Source: Labyrinthula sp. Ha | Lineage: Eukaryota; Sar; Bigyra; Labyrinthulida; Labyrinthulaceae | DNA: 64,000 nucleotides | Assembly: GCA_015227615.1 (NCBI GenBank) | Contig: JAALGZ010000006.1 | Location: 1,674,001-1,738,000 of the forward strand | Direction of reading: 5' to 3' | In this document: positions 24,631 to 36,168 of the stretch, piece by piece | Layout: each line of letters begins with the position of its first letter | Position numbering within the stretch: the stretch's first letter is position 1 | Program-made: the position numbers and the translations under genes | Notes under the pieces: generated by a model | What the model was told of the DNA's origin: nothing | The model's database searches: none | What the model saw: only the letters and a program-made list of their open reading frames with translations

Positions 24631-25939
24631 ATGCTTGACATGGAACCAGAGTTGATCCTTAAGAAATCTTGTGACGCATGTACCCGTTCGAAAGGTAATT
24701 GTCCGTGTTTCCGGTTATCAAGTTAGTTAGGTGCTCAGGCAGCCAACCGTGTGAAAGATGTTCAAGAAGGAATGCTTCTTGTGTCTTCAGGTAAGACTTT
24801 GAGTAAGTATATTAGTATTTAGCCCCAGAAAATATAGAACCAAAAGTAAAAAAAGTAGGGGACAAGGATCTTCAGTAGTGAAGGGTCAGGACTATTTATC
24901 TCCCTGGGAAAAAACTTGCTGGACAGTATTTTTTCGTTTGTTCCCACAAATGAAAGAGCATGGAAGTAAGTTTTGGTTTCATTACAACCTTCGAAAAGTC
25001 AGAACTCGACTTGAGCTGTTCATTTCTATTTTTTACTTATTCTAGTAGAAACAAGCAATCGCATAACCTAGCGGCCTTTGATAGCTGGCTCAACTCTATG
25101 AATATTAATCTGGAGCAGGTTTCAACCACACTTTTTGTATATTTCTCTCTTACATAATATTATAGGAACAAAAAGATAAAATTGATCAAAAGTCCATTAG
25201 ACTGCACAGAACTGCCCAAACTGAAAATGATCCACATACCATTCCCTTAAGCGATGTTGCACTTACTCCCACACAAACTGTTCCTTTTGTTAAAATAGTG
25301 TTGCCGTATCTAAAATGTCTGGAACCTAACATGGATGGATTACAGATATTCTGCAACCGTGCTTTTACTGAAGTTTTCGGTATAACTCAAGATGATCTCT
25401 ATAGGCAGTTCAACAAAAGTTCGGGTGGGTATTTGCCATGGGGCGCTGATCTACTTGCTCGAATTCTGGTTAACCCTGATGATCTCGTTGCTTACCTGCA
25501 GGTAGAATCTATTAAATATAACAACTTGCCTCCAGAAATAAGAACTCCATTTACTTTTCAGGTTCCAAGTAGCGACGCATTTAATGTAAAGTGTGCCGAT
25601 GGCCAGCAAAGGGTTGCGTTTGTTAAGACAATTTTGAAACAGAGAATATTTGATGTTGTGAAACATATGTCTCCTTACAAAGTAGAGGTTATGGAAGAAG
25701 TTTCTTTTGAAATATCTGTACCTGATTATGTTATTCCTACGCCAACAATGTTTTCCTATGAAAAGCAACAAAAAAAATATTTTGTACCACCTCAAGAAAA
25801 AAGAACCAAGTTAGAAGAGGTTGATTGTTTAGAGCCACATCAAGGCCCAGGATTTGATCCAATCGATGAGCTGTTATCCGAAGATTCTTGGTTCGATGGA
25901 CTTTTAGAACAGGCTTTGCAGGCCCCGATGTATAGTTAA
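24631..25939 (+). CDS. Zn2Cys6 DNA-binding protein with PAS-like domain (regulator A)
   Basis: Five exons: 24631-24694, 24727-24790, 24823-25017, 25046-25136 and 25166-25939, with introns of 32, 32, 28 and 29 bp. They give 395 residues. The N-terminus carries a perfect binuclear zinc cluster, C-x2-C-x6-C-x5-C-x2-C-x6-C (KKSCDACTRSKVRC, then PCERCSRRNASC), so it should bind DNA as Gal4-class proteins do. A WEKTCWTVFFRLF block follows. A PAS-like fold comes after residue 200 (FCNRAFTEVFG, then GGYLPWGADLLARIL). This order recalls fungal ERT1/AcuK-type regulators, but the resemblance is structural, not close. A Lys/Arg patch (EKRTKLEE) and an acidic, aromatic end (DELLSEDSWFDGLLEQAL) suggest an activation domain. 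A second ATG at 24640 is an alternative start. The exon structure was deduced by restoring the zinc cluster and by comparison with regulator B. Targets are unknown. Confidence 0.87.
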
Positions 25940-26140
25940 TAGTTGTTTTAAGTCTAGTTCGACACTTTTGTATGACTACCTTACGTGCTTCGTAGTGACC
26001 CTAGAATGTTGTTAAACTTAATTTATATTGATGTTGGTGTGTAAGATTCTTTATTCATTCTCTAAACTCTCCTGAACTTAATCTCAGAACACAAACTGAG
26101 GTTATTTACAAAGTATTCTTGAAGTTTAGGAGTTACAATA
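25940..26140. other. Convergent 3' spacer of 201 bp
   Basis: Lies between the stop of regulator A and the stop of the minus-strand gene. It must contain both 3' UTRs; no other feature was seen. Confidence 0.4.
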
Positions 26141-26761
26141 CTATTTTTCTTCTTTGTTTAAAAGTGTTTTCGACGCCATCCCAATGAAACTACTAAAAAA
26201 GATTCTTGCATATTGACCAAACAGGATCCTTTCAAGTTTGTCAAGTTTCTGCTGTCGTTTCCTTAGATATATGATTTGGATGCTACTGGCTGCAAACTCT
26301 TCAGCTAGATTTTTTTCCAGTCCATCTCTCGAACGCAATAGCTTTCTAGCAACAGTTTTTCCTGCAAATTTCTTGACTAGCTTCGCATATTCCCCCGCCA
26401 ATGTTTCTTCTCTTAACTGTTTTTGTTTCATTAAACTTAAATCTTGACGCAACTCTCTTCGAAACCTTTGCCTATGGTCATCTTTAATTTTCCTCTTATG
26501 GTATAAGTATACCCAGTTCATTGTTTCTTTTGCTGGAAGTTGATTTTCAGTCCTCAATGCTCCTCCGATAGTTTGTGAGCTTGTTTTTGGCTCACAGAGA
26601 TTTCTAGTATCAATTGCTTTACCAATCTTGAGCACGCGGTCTTTCCATGCGCAATACTTTTTTGTATTGTATCTTCGGAAGTGCAGGAAGTTGCTGACTC
26701 TCTGTTGAGTTTCTTTTTCACCAAATGAACCATTCAAAGGAAAGGAAAACAAGACTGACAT
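26141..26761 (-). CDS. Unrecognised basic helical protein, possibly mitochondrial
   Basis: The open frame extends to an ATG at 26812. I prefer the second Met at 26761, giving 206 residues starting MSVLFSFPLNGSFGEKE; the 17 extra residues at the front look like translated leader. The first 50 residues are rich in Ser, Phe, Arg and Lys with few acids (VSNFLHFRRYNTKKYCAWK), as in a mitochondrial presequence. The rest is strongly basic and predicted helical, with heptad-like stretches (HRQRFRRELRQDLSLMKQK, then LRKRQQKLDKLERILF). A short basic helical protein with a presequence would fit a mitoribosomal or mitochondrial RNA-binding protein, but I do not recognise the family. It is single-exon, and its composition is clearly protein-like compared with neighbouring DNA. 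Confidence 0.6.
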   Translation of the reverse strand: MSVLFSFPLNGSFGEKETQQRVSNFLHFRRYNTKKYCAWKDRVLKIGKAIDTRNLCEPKTSSQTIGGALRTENQLPAKETMNWVYLYHKRKIKDDHRQRFRRELRQDLSLMKQKQLREETLAGEYAKLVKKFAGKTVARKLLRSRDGLEKNLAEEFAASSIQIIYLRKRQQKLDKLERILFGQYARIFFSSFIGMASKTLLNKEEK

Positions 26762-27089
26762 TTTTTTTATGTTCAATCCTCTTTGGAAAATTAAAAGAAA
26801 ATAAACAGGCAAAAAAAGGGAGTAGAACAGCTTTTCACTCTCTGTTCAACTCTAAAATCATGCAAATGTTTCTTTCTTGTGAAGCTGTTTCAGCTAAAGA
26901 CTATATCTTTAGTTTATTGAGGCAGAAAAAAAAAAGAGTTCTTAATGAACTTAGTCATTATTTCCGCATAAAAAAAATGTCTAATCTATTTCTTGGAAAC
27001 CACTTGCAAAATGACATGAGGTAGTTAAGTTAAAGTCTTGTAGGAGAGCTCATTCGAACACCTTTTAACAATGTTGTATATGGTCTAGT
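26762..27089. other. 5' flank of the basic-protein gene
   Basis: Contains a plus-strand 99-codon frame (26725-27024) that overlaps the start of the minus-strand gene and has no motif; I do not accept it. No other feature. Confidence 0.4.
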
Positions 27090-27450
27090 TACGGGTGCAG
27101 AGGGAGGATAATTCCTCATTGAGGAACTAGGGATCCTCAAACTCACCTAGAGCAAACTTTAGAAGTATTCAGGATTCGTACCACCCAGGTATGAAACTCA
27201 AACTCTTCAATGGGTTCCTCATCGCAAATACTCAAAAACCTTTGGTTATTTCCTCAGAAATCCTCAATCAGTTGCTCAATTATTTCCTAAGTTAATTTCT
27301 CTAATTCCTCAAAAGCTTCTAGAGACTCCTGAATAAGTTTCAGGGACAAATATTCAATGTCGTCCTCAAGTAGTTTCTCGTTTTGCACTTTAGGAAGCAT
27401 TGAAGCTCACTCAGACTCACGCACTTACCCCAAAATTTCTGAAAAGTTTA
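27090..27450 (+). repeat. Dispersed repeat rich in TCCTCA motifs (copy 1)
   Basis: About 360 bp in which TCCTCA or TCCTCAA recurs some seven times at irregular spacing. It aligns by eye in direct orientation with 44670-44960: shared blocks include CTCATTGAG-AA-TA, then GATCCT-AAACTCAC, a central run of CCTCAA-T, and AACTCACT/AGCTCACT near the end. It has no coding capacity. The class is undetermined and no terminal repeats were found. Confidence 0.5.
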
Positions 27451-29339
27451 AATGAGTCTTCCATGAGGGTAATGGGTACCCCTTAAATCAAGTGAAATTG
27501 CAGGTTAAGTAATTATTTCAGGCACAACTATTTTGGACAGTCGTTGCAAGTAATGAGGACTTTATCCAAGAACAACAATTCAAGAAGTTCAAAACACATA
27601 AAAGCGCAACATTTGGATTTTCTTTGGGCGAGCAATAAAAAGTCTCTATTTTAAGTAGAAAAAACTAATACTGCGCTTATTCATAAGGGAATTAAAGCCT
27701 TATATATATACACAATCTGGTGAAACAAGTCATTCCTCCGGGGTAAACACTTTGTATTGCGTTGTTAGCCTGTTATAGGAATGGATCAAACGAAAAGGAC
27801 CTAACTCATGAGGTCACCTTATACAAAGGTACTTATATCAATCTAGAGAGCTTTAACGAACTCAAGAACAATATATCAACCAGTTAAGTTCCTCATTCTA
27901 TTGGCCCTTTAAAAGTTAATATTTGCATTCAAAAACCCATAGTCTTCAACATCTAAGCATTAACTGACAAAGTTTGCTCCTTTTTGCAAACAGTTATTCT
28001 TGTACTTTTTCAACCCTTGTTTTTTTTTCTTTAGCGAAGCAAACGAAAGCTGATTCATATCATTGCTTCTTTGCATCATCCAGTAGAGCGCTAAAATGTC
28101 AAATCTCTAAAAACACCGAAATTAGGCTCTAATGGTTGAAACTAGGGAAACTGAAGCATGATAGTTGACACTAAACTTGGGGGTTGGAGCAAAGGAAAGA
28201 TACTGAGAAAGGTAAAACCAATAACCCAAAGGCTTGGGCCAGCTCTATTGCTTTTGGATTAATTTTGTACAATTAGTTCTTTTTCTCTTTCTAAGATGCT
28301 CTAATGATGAAGCCAGGAACATCTAACTTATATGCCTTAAGCTAAAACTAGATAGCTATTTGCTGAACGAACTCAACTGCTTATTGCATTTCTTTATATT
28401 TAATTTTCAGGTATTAAAACTTACAACTTCTGAATTGTACAATGCGCTAAATGTAACTTCTTCAAGAAATTACCGTTGATTTTTAAACCTTTATTAATAC
28501 TTATCAATAATTATGTAGTGCTGCGGTAGACTATATTCATGATTTTGCCTGTCTTGCACTCCTATGAGTTTTCACCGAACCATTTAGCATTGCCTGTTTC
28601 TGTGGTAATTGTGTCCGTGTAGATATCTAACCTCTACAGGTGTGTTCTTGTTACTTCTTCGTTCAGAGTCATAACACCCGCTTCTTAAGAAATGTTGAGA
28701 GCGGTTTTTGCCCTTGGCTAGGCAGCGTTTCTTCTCTTAATCAGTAGTTATAAAATCAAACAAACTTATTTCCATTTAATATGCTGTAAGAAAACACAAA
28801 CTAGCGTCTTTACGGGGAATTGTACCTCCTCATTAACGCTTCTTTCATTTCTGACATGTGATTCATACAGCCAAGGCCCTTCACAACTTTCTCTTCAGAA
28901 CTGAGAAAAAATCATGTGGAATCCCGTTATTTTTCGCATTTTCTGCCCCAGGAAAAATGAATTTAAGTGGTGAATCTGCATTGAAGCATACATGATTCTG
29001 TATTATTTGATGATATGTGCAATATTTGATTTCACAATAGACGATTGAACAACTTGAAACGTCCTGATTTAACGTCTATTTATGAGTTTTCTTATAAATT
29101 ATTAATAACCAACTTATTTTTGTCTTAGCTAGGATTAAAGATAAGAATTATATGGTTATAATTCGTATCAAATTATTTTAATTTGGTTATAATTATCAAT
29201 TGTTTCTCAAAAATAAGATAAGTCACATGGCACTGAGTGAAATGATTTAGGAAGTTAACATTTTAATTTTGGACCTAATGAAAACACTAATACTACTATG
29301 AATCATCTAACCCGGGAACATTTATAGGTTGGAAGGTAG
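27451..29339. other. Gene-poor stretch
   Basis: No supportable gene; short AT-rich frames only. A TTATAATT-rich segment at 29080-29220 may belong to the decayed MITE-like copy that follows. Confidence 0.45.
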
Positions 29340-29570
29340 TTGGATCATCTAAGCGAGTTGTTGAAAGCTTTCTTCCGACCCGAGAACGATATTCAAGTGT
29401 TTTGGTATTATGTCCCATGGTAATGTGGGGACCTGTCTTGATAGTTGGCAATAATCAATCAAACTAGTTGGGTATGTTTAGAAATCTATCAAAACGAATA
29501 ATAAATATAAAACCTTTGTCAATATTTTACCAATTTGTCAATACGAATCCCTAGTATTGTCACCCAATCA
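29340..29570 (+). mobile_element. Probable decayed MITE-like copy (copy 3, right part)
   Basis: The segment AATCAATCAAACTAGTTGGG, followed by ATCAAAACGAATAA, AAACC-TTTGTCAATA and ACGAATCCC, lines up in order with the right end of copy 2 (CCAATCAAAATGGTTGGGG, ATCAATCAATAAGAA, AAACCTCTTATTGATA, AAATTCCATCCC). The upstream GGACCTGTCTTGATAG corresponds to GGACCTTGTGACGCAG of copy 1. Similarity is weaker than between copies 1 and 2, so this copy is older or the match is partly chance. Confidence 0.42.
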
Positions 29571-31039
29571 ACAACACCGTAGAGAAAGACTGAGCGGTGT
29601 ACAATGAAATCACAAAGTGGCTCTTAAAGATATCTAGTGTTGATACAATTCAAAAACTTTTCTTCGTACTGGGCAACCTCTAGGTGAGGCATTAGCACCC
29701 TTTGAATTAATTATATTCTTCCACATCAATATTTTGGACCAAAAGCTAATATGGGGAACGTAGTGCTTCATTTCTTAAAAGCAAGATTTTAGCATATTCA
29801 AGTCATTCAAGCTATTTCAAGTTTTGAAGCAAATGTGGGCATGTTCTTGGTATAACTCCAGGTTGTGTTGCACTCACTTTGCTGGCAGTACGGAGCACTT
29901 AACACCCGTTACAAGATTTTGGTTAATCTAGTGCACACTTCTGGGATACCTACTTTGAATTGATTTTCATTTGATGGGAAAAACTGGTGCAATATAAAAA
30001 GGCATTAAGGCTTCTTTTATACTCATACTATTTCCAGAGTATCTTTTTCAACGTTAGTTCATGTTTTCTGAGACAGGCTGAGCTTACGACCCACATGGCA
30101 AACCTCACATTCAGGATTTAGCTAGAAAACGACGACAGGTATGAGGAATTCATAGATACGTTTCTCTTTTAAGAGTTACGTGCCATTAAACTTTTTTGAA
30201 TGGACTGTAAACACTATTTAACGATTTCTTAATCGGCTCAAAGGCCAGGGTTTCAATCCTTACTAGTCGATGAAACCATGTCAAAGATGATCTTAGAATT
30301 GGAACGCGCGCTCTCAGCTCTACCTGGTCCTAAGAGAGTAAAAAAATTACAATCAGTAGTGTTTGTTCAAACTGGAAGCCACTCTTACTATTAAAATTAA
30401 TAGATCCTACTATGTGTGACAAAAAGAAAAGTTTTCAAACCAATCATAGTTTCGGGAGACCGAGCTCAATCAGCACCCTAGTTACTTGACATTTGCTTTC
30501 AGTTTAATTCTAGTACTGTTAGATACGTTACGGTACACCCAAAATATATTTAGAGCAACCTATTTTTTGGCTGATGCTGTTGCGTTGTTACTTGTCGTAG
30601 AAAACTACTTGCATCGCCATTGCTTCTTCGATGCCTTTGCCTTTCCTGATTTCCCTTTATCGTTGCTTGTTTCATTTCACTTAAAGCATCATACAGAAAT
30701 AACGTTATACTTCAAAATGGATCACGCACAAACTTAAATAGACATAGAGCAAGCATAAGAGTTAAGTGTTACCTTAGTTCGTTAATCTGTTTGCTGTAGC
30801 AACGGTTTAACATGCTGCCAATCGCGTAAAAACTCCTTTGAGGCAACAATGCAACGACACTGCTTAGTCTCGCTTCCAACTCCTATATCGGTGGTGTAAA
30901 TCGTCTTGCCCTATGACTCGACTTGTATCTTCATAAAGGACCACTTCTTGCCAAACTAAGCTTCCTGTTATGACTCTTCACCAGGGGCTGTGTGGATTCT
31001 AAGAGTATGCCCCGGGCATATAATTCACTTGGTGACTAC
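29571..31039. other. Gene-poor stretch
   Basis: Frames such as 30486-30737 are short, motif-free and without a conserved partner. Nothing supportable was found. Confidence 0.45.
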
Positions 31040-31500
31040 ACATTAGCGATGTTCATATGGAATCTCGGGCAAGAACTTTTCTAGGAAATTTCTCGGTGCT
31101 CTTGATTTTATATCCCGCATTCTCGATTCCTTCTCGTGAATCTGGGATATTCTAGATTGGTTTTCAATTTTCCAAGATTTGAATCCGACACGGAATTCTA
31201 GGCTCGTTTCCTTGGTACGAGTATGGATACTACCAGGAGATAAGAAAATATTCTAAGATGCGGCACCCTACCCATAAGCTATAGCACTTGGCTTCAATAA
31301 ATTTATATTTTTCATCACTCTTATTCATCTTTTTCAATTTGTTTTAGAAAGATTCCTGTCGAAGTTGATGGGAAAGAAGTTACTATAATATCTGAGAACT
31401 CCCGAGAATTTGGTTTGCTCACGGGTTTTGAATATGAGTAAAAAACTGCTAAAATTTCATATCGAGAATCTCTTGATCTCAAATTCTCGATTCAATGTTT
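31040..31500. repeat. Segment with repeated TCTCG/CGAGA words
   Basis: ATTCTCGATTC and close relatives occur repeatedly in both orientations (for example near 31118, 31459 and 31485, with CCCGAGAATT near 31402), so parts can pair with each other. It may be a foldback remnant of a mobile element. No coding capacity and no clear ends. Confidence 0.3.
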
Positions 31501-31559
31501 CAGAATTTAAGTGGACATACATAATACGTATTGATAACTACAAGTTGCAGGGATTATGC

Positions 31560-31720
31560 CGACCGGCGACTAATTCTAGATGTCGCCACTGTATCTGGGA
31601 CTTCTTTCGGAGATGCACTGACGCAGATACACCCATATTGGATTGCCCATCGGAGGAGATATAACGGTAAGATTCAGTTCCTTCCGGTAAAATTTGCTAC
31701 CGGTATTTAACGGTAAGCGA
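31560..31720. other. Hairpin plus CGGTA motif cluster
   Basis: A six-base perfect inverted repeat, GGCGAC (31565-31570) with GTCGCC (31582-31587), sits in a locally GC-rich patch. It is followed by four CGGTA-type motifs in about 50 bp (at about 31664, 31684, 31699 and 31710). The motif resembles those at 13.5 and 35.95 kb. Function unknown. Confidence 0.3.
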
Positions 31721-34700
31721 TTTGAATAAACGATAAGTTACGAGGTTTTGATGAGATTCATGATATAATGTTACGTTTTGTCTTATTGGGTATTTCATCT
31801 AAATTTATATTGGTTTTTCCATAGAGATAAACTAACATAATTTTGCTAGAAAGTAATGAAGGTTTCTTTCTGAAAGTTAAGTGTTTCGCTTTGAAAACTT
31901 TGAAAAGCTCTTTCTACAACAGAAGAACCGCTGTTGATGTTTTGCACTAGAAATTGACTGGGTCAAATTCGTAATCTCTAATCACATCTACATCCTACTA
32001 CCATGCTAAGAAATTGTATATTATTTAATTCTATTTGAAAGCTATCCAGTGAGTTATTTATTTTGAAAGTTTTCTGGCCTGAGAAAATATAAACAATGTA
32101 AAGAAGAATTAGTGACAAGGGAAGACAAAGGTACAATGGTAGTCCAATTCCCCGCGGCTTCAGCTGCTGTATCTAAATGTCTTGTATATTCTCCGCTAAT
32201 TTAACTCTCCGGCGCCACACTATATTTTTTGTCGTCGACTCTTGTGGATGATCTTCTTGCTGTGTTATACTTGGGCTTAACCAGGTAAGTTGGGTATTGT
32301 TTCCTGGTTGTCAGTTACTGCGGAACTTTAGCATCATGGCTTTTTTGTTGAGTTGATTCAGGTTTTAAGATGCTTTGTTCTATTTCTAGACATAGATTGG
32401 TTGGGGTCTACCCTCTTCCTGTAGTACAACGTTATACAGGAACATTCCCGGTCCCCAAAAAAAACAGGATTATACTGCTTCTATTTTTCGGGTCCTCACT
32501 TATAGGACTCTGCCCATTTGCTATCACTTGGAATTTTATCAAGGCAGTCGCTTCTGTTTTTTTCTGCTGAGTTTCGTTTTGGAATCATCTCTCGTCTCTG
32601 CCTCGCTGCAGTGTTTTATTTCCGTCGTAAACAGTGGGTAGTAACATTAACGTCCTAGCTACAGTTCATTTAGATTTTTTTTCTAAGGGTTAATTTTTCC
32701 TGGGTAGAGGTATGGATAGTAGAAGAAGCATCAATACTCAAAATATATTATCAAAAATTATGAGTCTTGATAAATTTTTCGGGGCGTTGATATTCCTCCA
32801 ATGATGTTCGAGTTTTGTTATTATAAATCAGAATACCTCAAATGATAATTAGGTAACATTACTAAGCGCCAAAGCGGCCAAATTTTTTTTGAACTGTTTT
32901 TGCGCCCTATGAAAACCATGGCAAATGGACCCCATGACTCAGTAATACCCAAGGATTAGATGGGATCAGAATTATATAGAAAACGTGCTGGGGGTTAGTT
33001 AAGTGGGTTCAAGTCCCACACGACACAGGAAATAGCTTTAGGTCAGTTTTTTGCTCCTTGTAAGGCCGAAGGGTTTTCAACCTCCAAGTAGACACCCCAA
33101 AAAAAGAGTTATATTTCCCAGGAATGCGCGTTGTATCAGATATTCTTACTTGAACAAAATACTGAGATGGAGAACCAACTAGGTCATATGGCAAACAGCT
33201 GAAATGATAGGCAACATAATATTAATATTCACTAAAACTGACTGGGTAAAACCTCAATATCATTCAAAATAAAATCCAAATCCTCAAAACACATTTGGTA
33301 TACCATGATAAACTCAGAGGGTACCTCTAGCCCTGGATATTCTTTTCTGTTAAAAGCTAGGTGAATATTACCAAAAATAAAATCGTTTGGTTTTTGTTTC
33401 CTTTGCCCAAGACTTGAAAAATCTCTTCTACCTGCAGGGATAGAAAATTTGGCAGTTCACTTTCTTAAATACTTCGTGGAAATAAGTTCAATACGATTTT
33501 TTTATCGGCTAAGAAAAAGCGTAGTCTTAAGTTTATCTGAGTCATTTTCGTACTAGTTCATTCATTTTCTTTGTAAACTCTATCAGCGGCAATACTTAAG
33601 AAGCACATACTTTATTTATTAATCTGGAATAATCTTGTGGAGAATTGTAAAATAAAAACAATATAAACCTCCAACCTATTACATTTTGTCTTTGAGCAAC
33701 TAAAACTTAGACTTAGATAAGGTTGGACTTTAAACTTGCGCTATTTCACTAAATAGAACTCCAGTTTTGACTGTTCAATGCTGAGGTTGGAACCATGTTA
33801 AATTAAACTAAATAACTATTGCTATGGTTAATTGAAAAGTTCTTTCAATTTCCAGAAAAAACAGAAGAATTCCTAATTTCCCATAACTAAGCGTGACAAC
33901 CATTTTTTAGGATGTTTCGTTACTTGGTATCAGTTATTCAAGAATATTTGGCATCTAAGGGTATCCTTTTTCAGAGTTTCTGAGATCTTGGAAATCGGAT
34001 ACATTATTAGGAAGTCTATACAGAATACTTCAACTCTCAAATAAACTTATTTGTAGACCTTAATTCACCCGTTCTTTTGACCGGTGAGATCTGTTTGGGT
34101 TCTAGACGAGTATTTCTTGAGGTATTACACAGATTGAAGTTGAGAAAAACAGCATTTTACCCCAATATCGACTTTTCTTAAAAAACATTAAGAATTTCCA
34201 AAAAAAGAGAATTAAAGATCACAGGTCTTATTTTTTAGTTGTTCTTGGCTCCCTGGTATAAAAATTTAGAGGTTTATAGCAATACTGAGTGATTTCGTAT
34301 TTTCAGATGTGCAGATTCTCAACATTTGACTCTTCTGAGTGAAGTTTAGCTCAGTTACACTCAACCAGAGAAGAAACATCCTGAGAAATGGTTTGATAAG
34401 TCAGGTATGATGAATCTTTAGGGTCTGAAACGAATCGAATCATCTATAGAGTTGTTTTTCATGATGTTACGTTTGAATGTATGTTTTTTTAGAGATCTGT
34501 AAGCTTAGTGAAAAGGACCCTTAATATTAACATTTTTTAGGATTTAAAGTACTCATGCTTATCAAATACCTTGATAAAATATATAGTTGGAAAGATTTTT
34601 TTCACTGTGAAACACAATGTGGGTGATAATATTGTATTTGAGCAAGATTTAGCGACAAAAAGTAACAAATACTATATTTGTTGTTTTGAGTAATTGTGTT

Positions 34701-35918
34701 TTTTTATACTTTATATTATTTTAATTCTCTAAGCTTTTGCACTAAAAAATGATAAGTTGGACTCTAAATAAACTTTGTGCCTTTAAAATATTGAAAAGTA
34801 TTTCAAATTGCATGGCAATTACGCCGCATTTTCCAAAAAAACGTGGTTACAGTTGTGTAAACCCCGTAATAGGAAAATACTCAAAATAATGATGATAAGT
34901 ATGGATCATGACTTTAATCTAAGAGCTAAAATGAAAAATTGAACGAGGTAATGAACCCAATTTATACGGTCCTTTCTAGTGTATATAAAACTTATTCGCT
35001 AAAATTTGGTGGTACTCAGTAATTTGTGCAAAATCAGATGATTCAAACATAAAAATATCTTTTATGAGTTTATAGCCATTCGTAATAGCTCTTAGAAATT
35101 ATTTTTGTGTTTTATAGCTCAACGTTTATGGTAGTAGAAAATAGTTACAAGTTCTTCATGTTTCGTTAAAGACACAAGTTGTTCCGAAAAGAAATTAATA
35201 GCAAAGAAACTTACACCGCTTAAATTTTCAAGATTTAAGTTTAAAAGTGAGCTCTTAAAAATACTTTTGGGGATAAGTATAAAAAAATCTGATTATTCTG
35301 CATATAGAAGCAATTAGAAATACACAAAAGCAAAATTACTGATACAGATAAGCCAATATTTCTAAAGTGTACAAATAGTAAGTGTTGGTTTAAATCCGCT
35401 TCGTGCAGTAAGAATAAAGGACATTGCAAGTTAAAAGAGTTTATCTAGAGTACAATAGTGCATAACTGGAATTAGAATAAAAACGAAATCAGCAAAGCAT
35501 ATTTCTTTTGTTGAATTGGATATTCATCTTCTAAATTCTGTTTCGATTATTGTGTCTTAAAACTATCATATGCAAGATTTAGCTTTCTTGAAAGTCATAT
35601 TATTCCCTAAGAGCCCCTAGGAGAAAAAAACCTTTTGAAAAAAATTTGTTGGTATTTTTGAAAAAGTTTTGGCCAGCATAAGGGACTCTGCTGCTTATAA
35701 TTATGTGCATTTCGAGACATTTATAGCATCTTCCATATTTTCTATAATATCCTTAAAGGTTTAATTGCTAAGAAGATATGATTTCTAGGGGAAAGAGCTT
35801 CCTATTTGTTTATTTCTAGCATGCTAAATCCTATCTTACCTATGTTTTCGCTTAGTGCTGTGCACTTACAAAATATTTCAGGACCAGCGCAAGATGAATT
35901 TCTGGTGTTTGAAAATTG
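31721..35918. other. Gene-poor stretch
   Basis: No gene supported. A tRNA-like T-arm string at 33003-33019 was examined and rejected as a tRNA. The rest is AT-rich with short frames. Confidence 0.45.
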
Positions 35919-36168
35919 TCGTAATATTACGATGATTGATAGTATTACCGGTAGGAAACGGCAACGTTTATTACATTGCCCTCCTTACTGTGAATTACCG
36001 TTTTCACGATAACGAACCTTACACTCAACACTTACTATCTTGCTTTACCTATGACAAGCGGGCATTACTGATTGGACACTGGCCCAAAATTTCGGACTTA
36101 AATACACATAGCATGCCAGAATTGGCCATACCATTAGTTTCGGTAAAATAGAAAGCAGAAGGTTAACA
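35919..36168 (+). promoter_or_regulatory. 5' flank of regulator B with CGGTAA-type motifs
   Basis: The 250 bp before the ATG of regulator B contain ATTACCGGTAGG (from 35945), AAACGGCAACG, and ATTACCGTTTTC (from 35995). They are spaced by about 50 bp and include the palindrome TACCGGTA. Zn2Cys6 dimers commonly recognise CGG/CCG half-sites, which is established for the fungal family. Autoregulation through these sites is therefore an attractive but untested inference. Confidence 0.3.

Noticed and set aside
26725-27024. 99-codon plus-strand frame
   Set aside because: Overlaps the start of the better-supported minus-strand gene and is dominated by Lys and Phe from AT-rich DNA.
32690-32960. Possible additional MITE-like copy (GCGGCCAAATTT and TTGATAAATTTT words)
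   Set aside because: Only short words match and their order does not follow the two full copies convincingly.
33003-33019. tRNA-like T-arm (GTGGGTTCAAGTCCCAC)
   Set aside because: The stem-loop is perfect, but the 3' acceptor strand that follows has no matching 5' strand about 70 bases upstream, and no D-arm or A-box is present; at most a relic.
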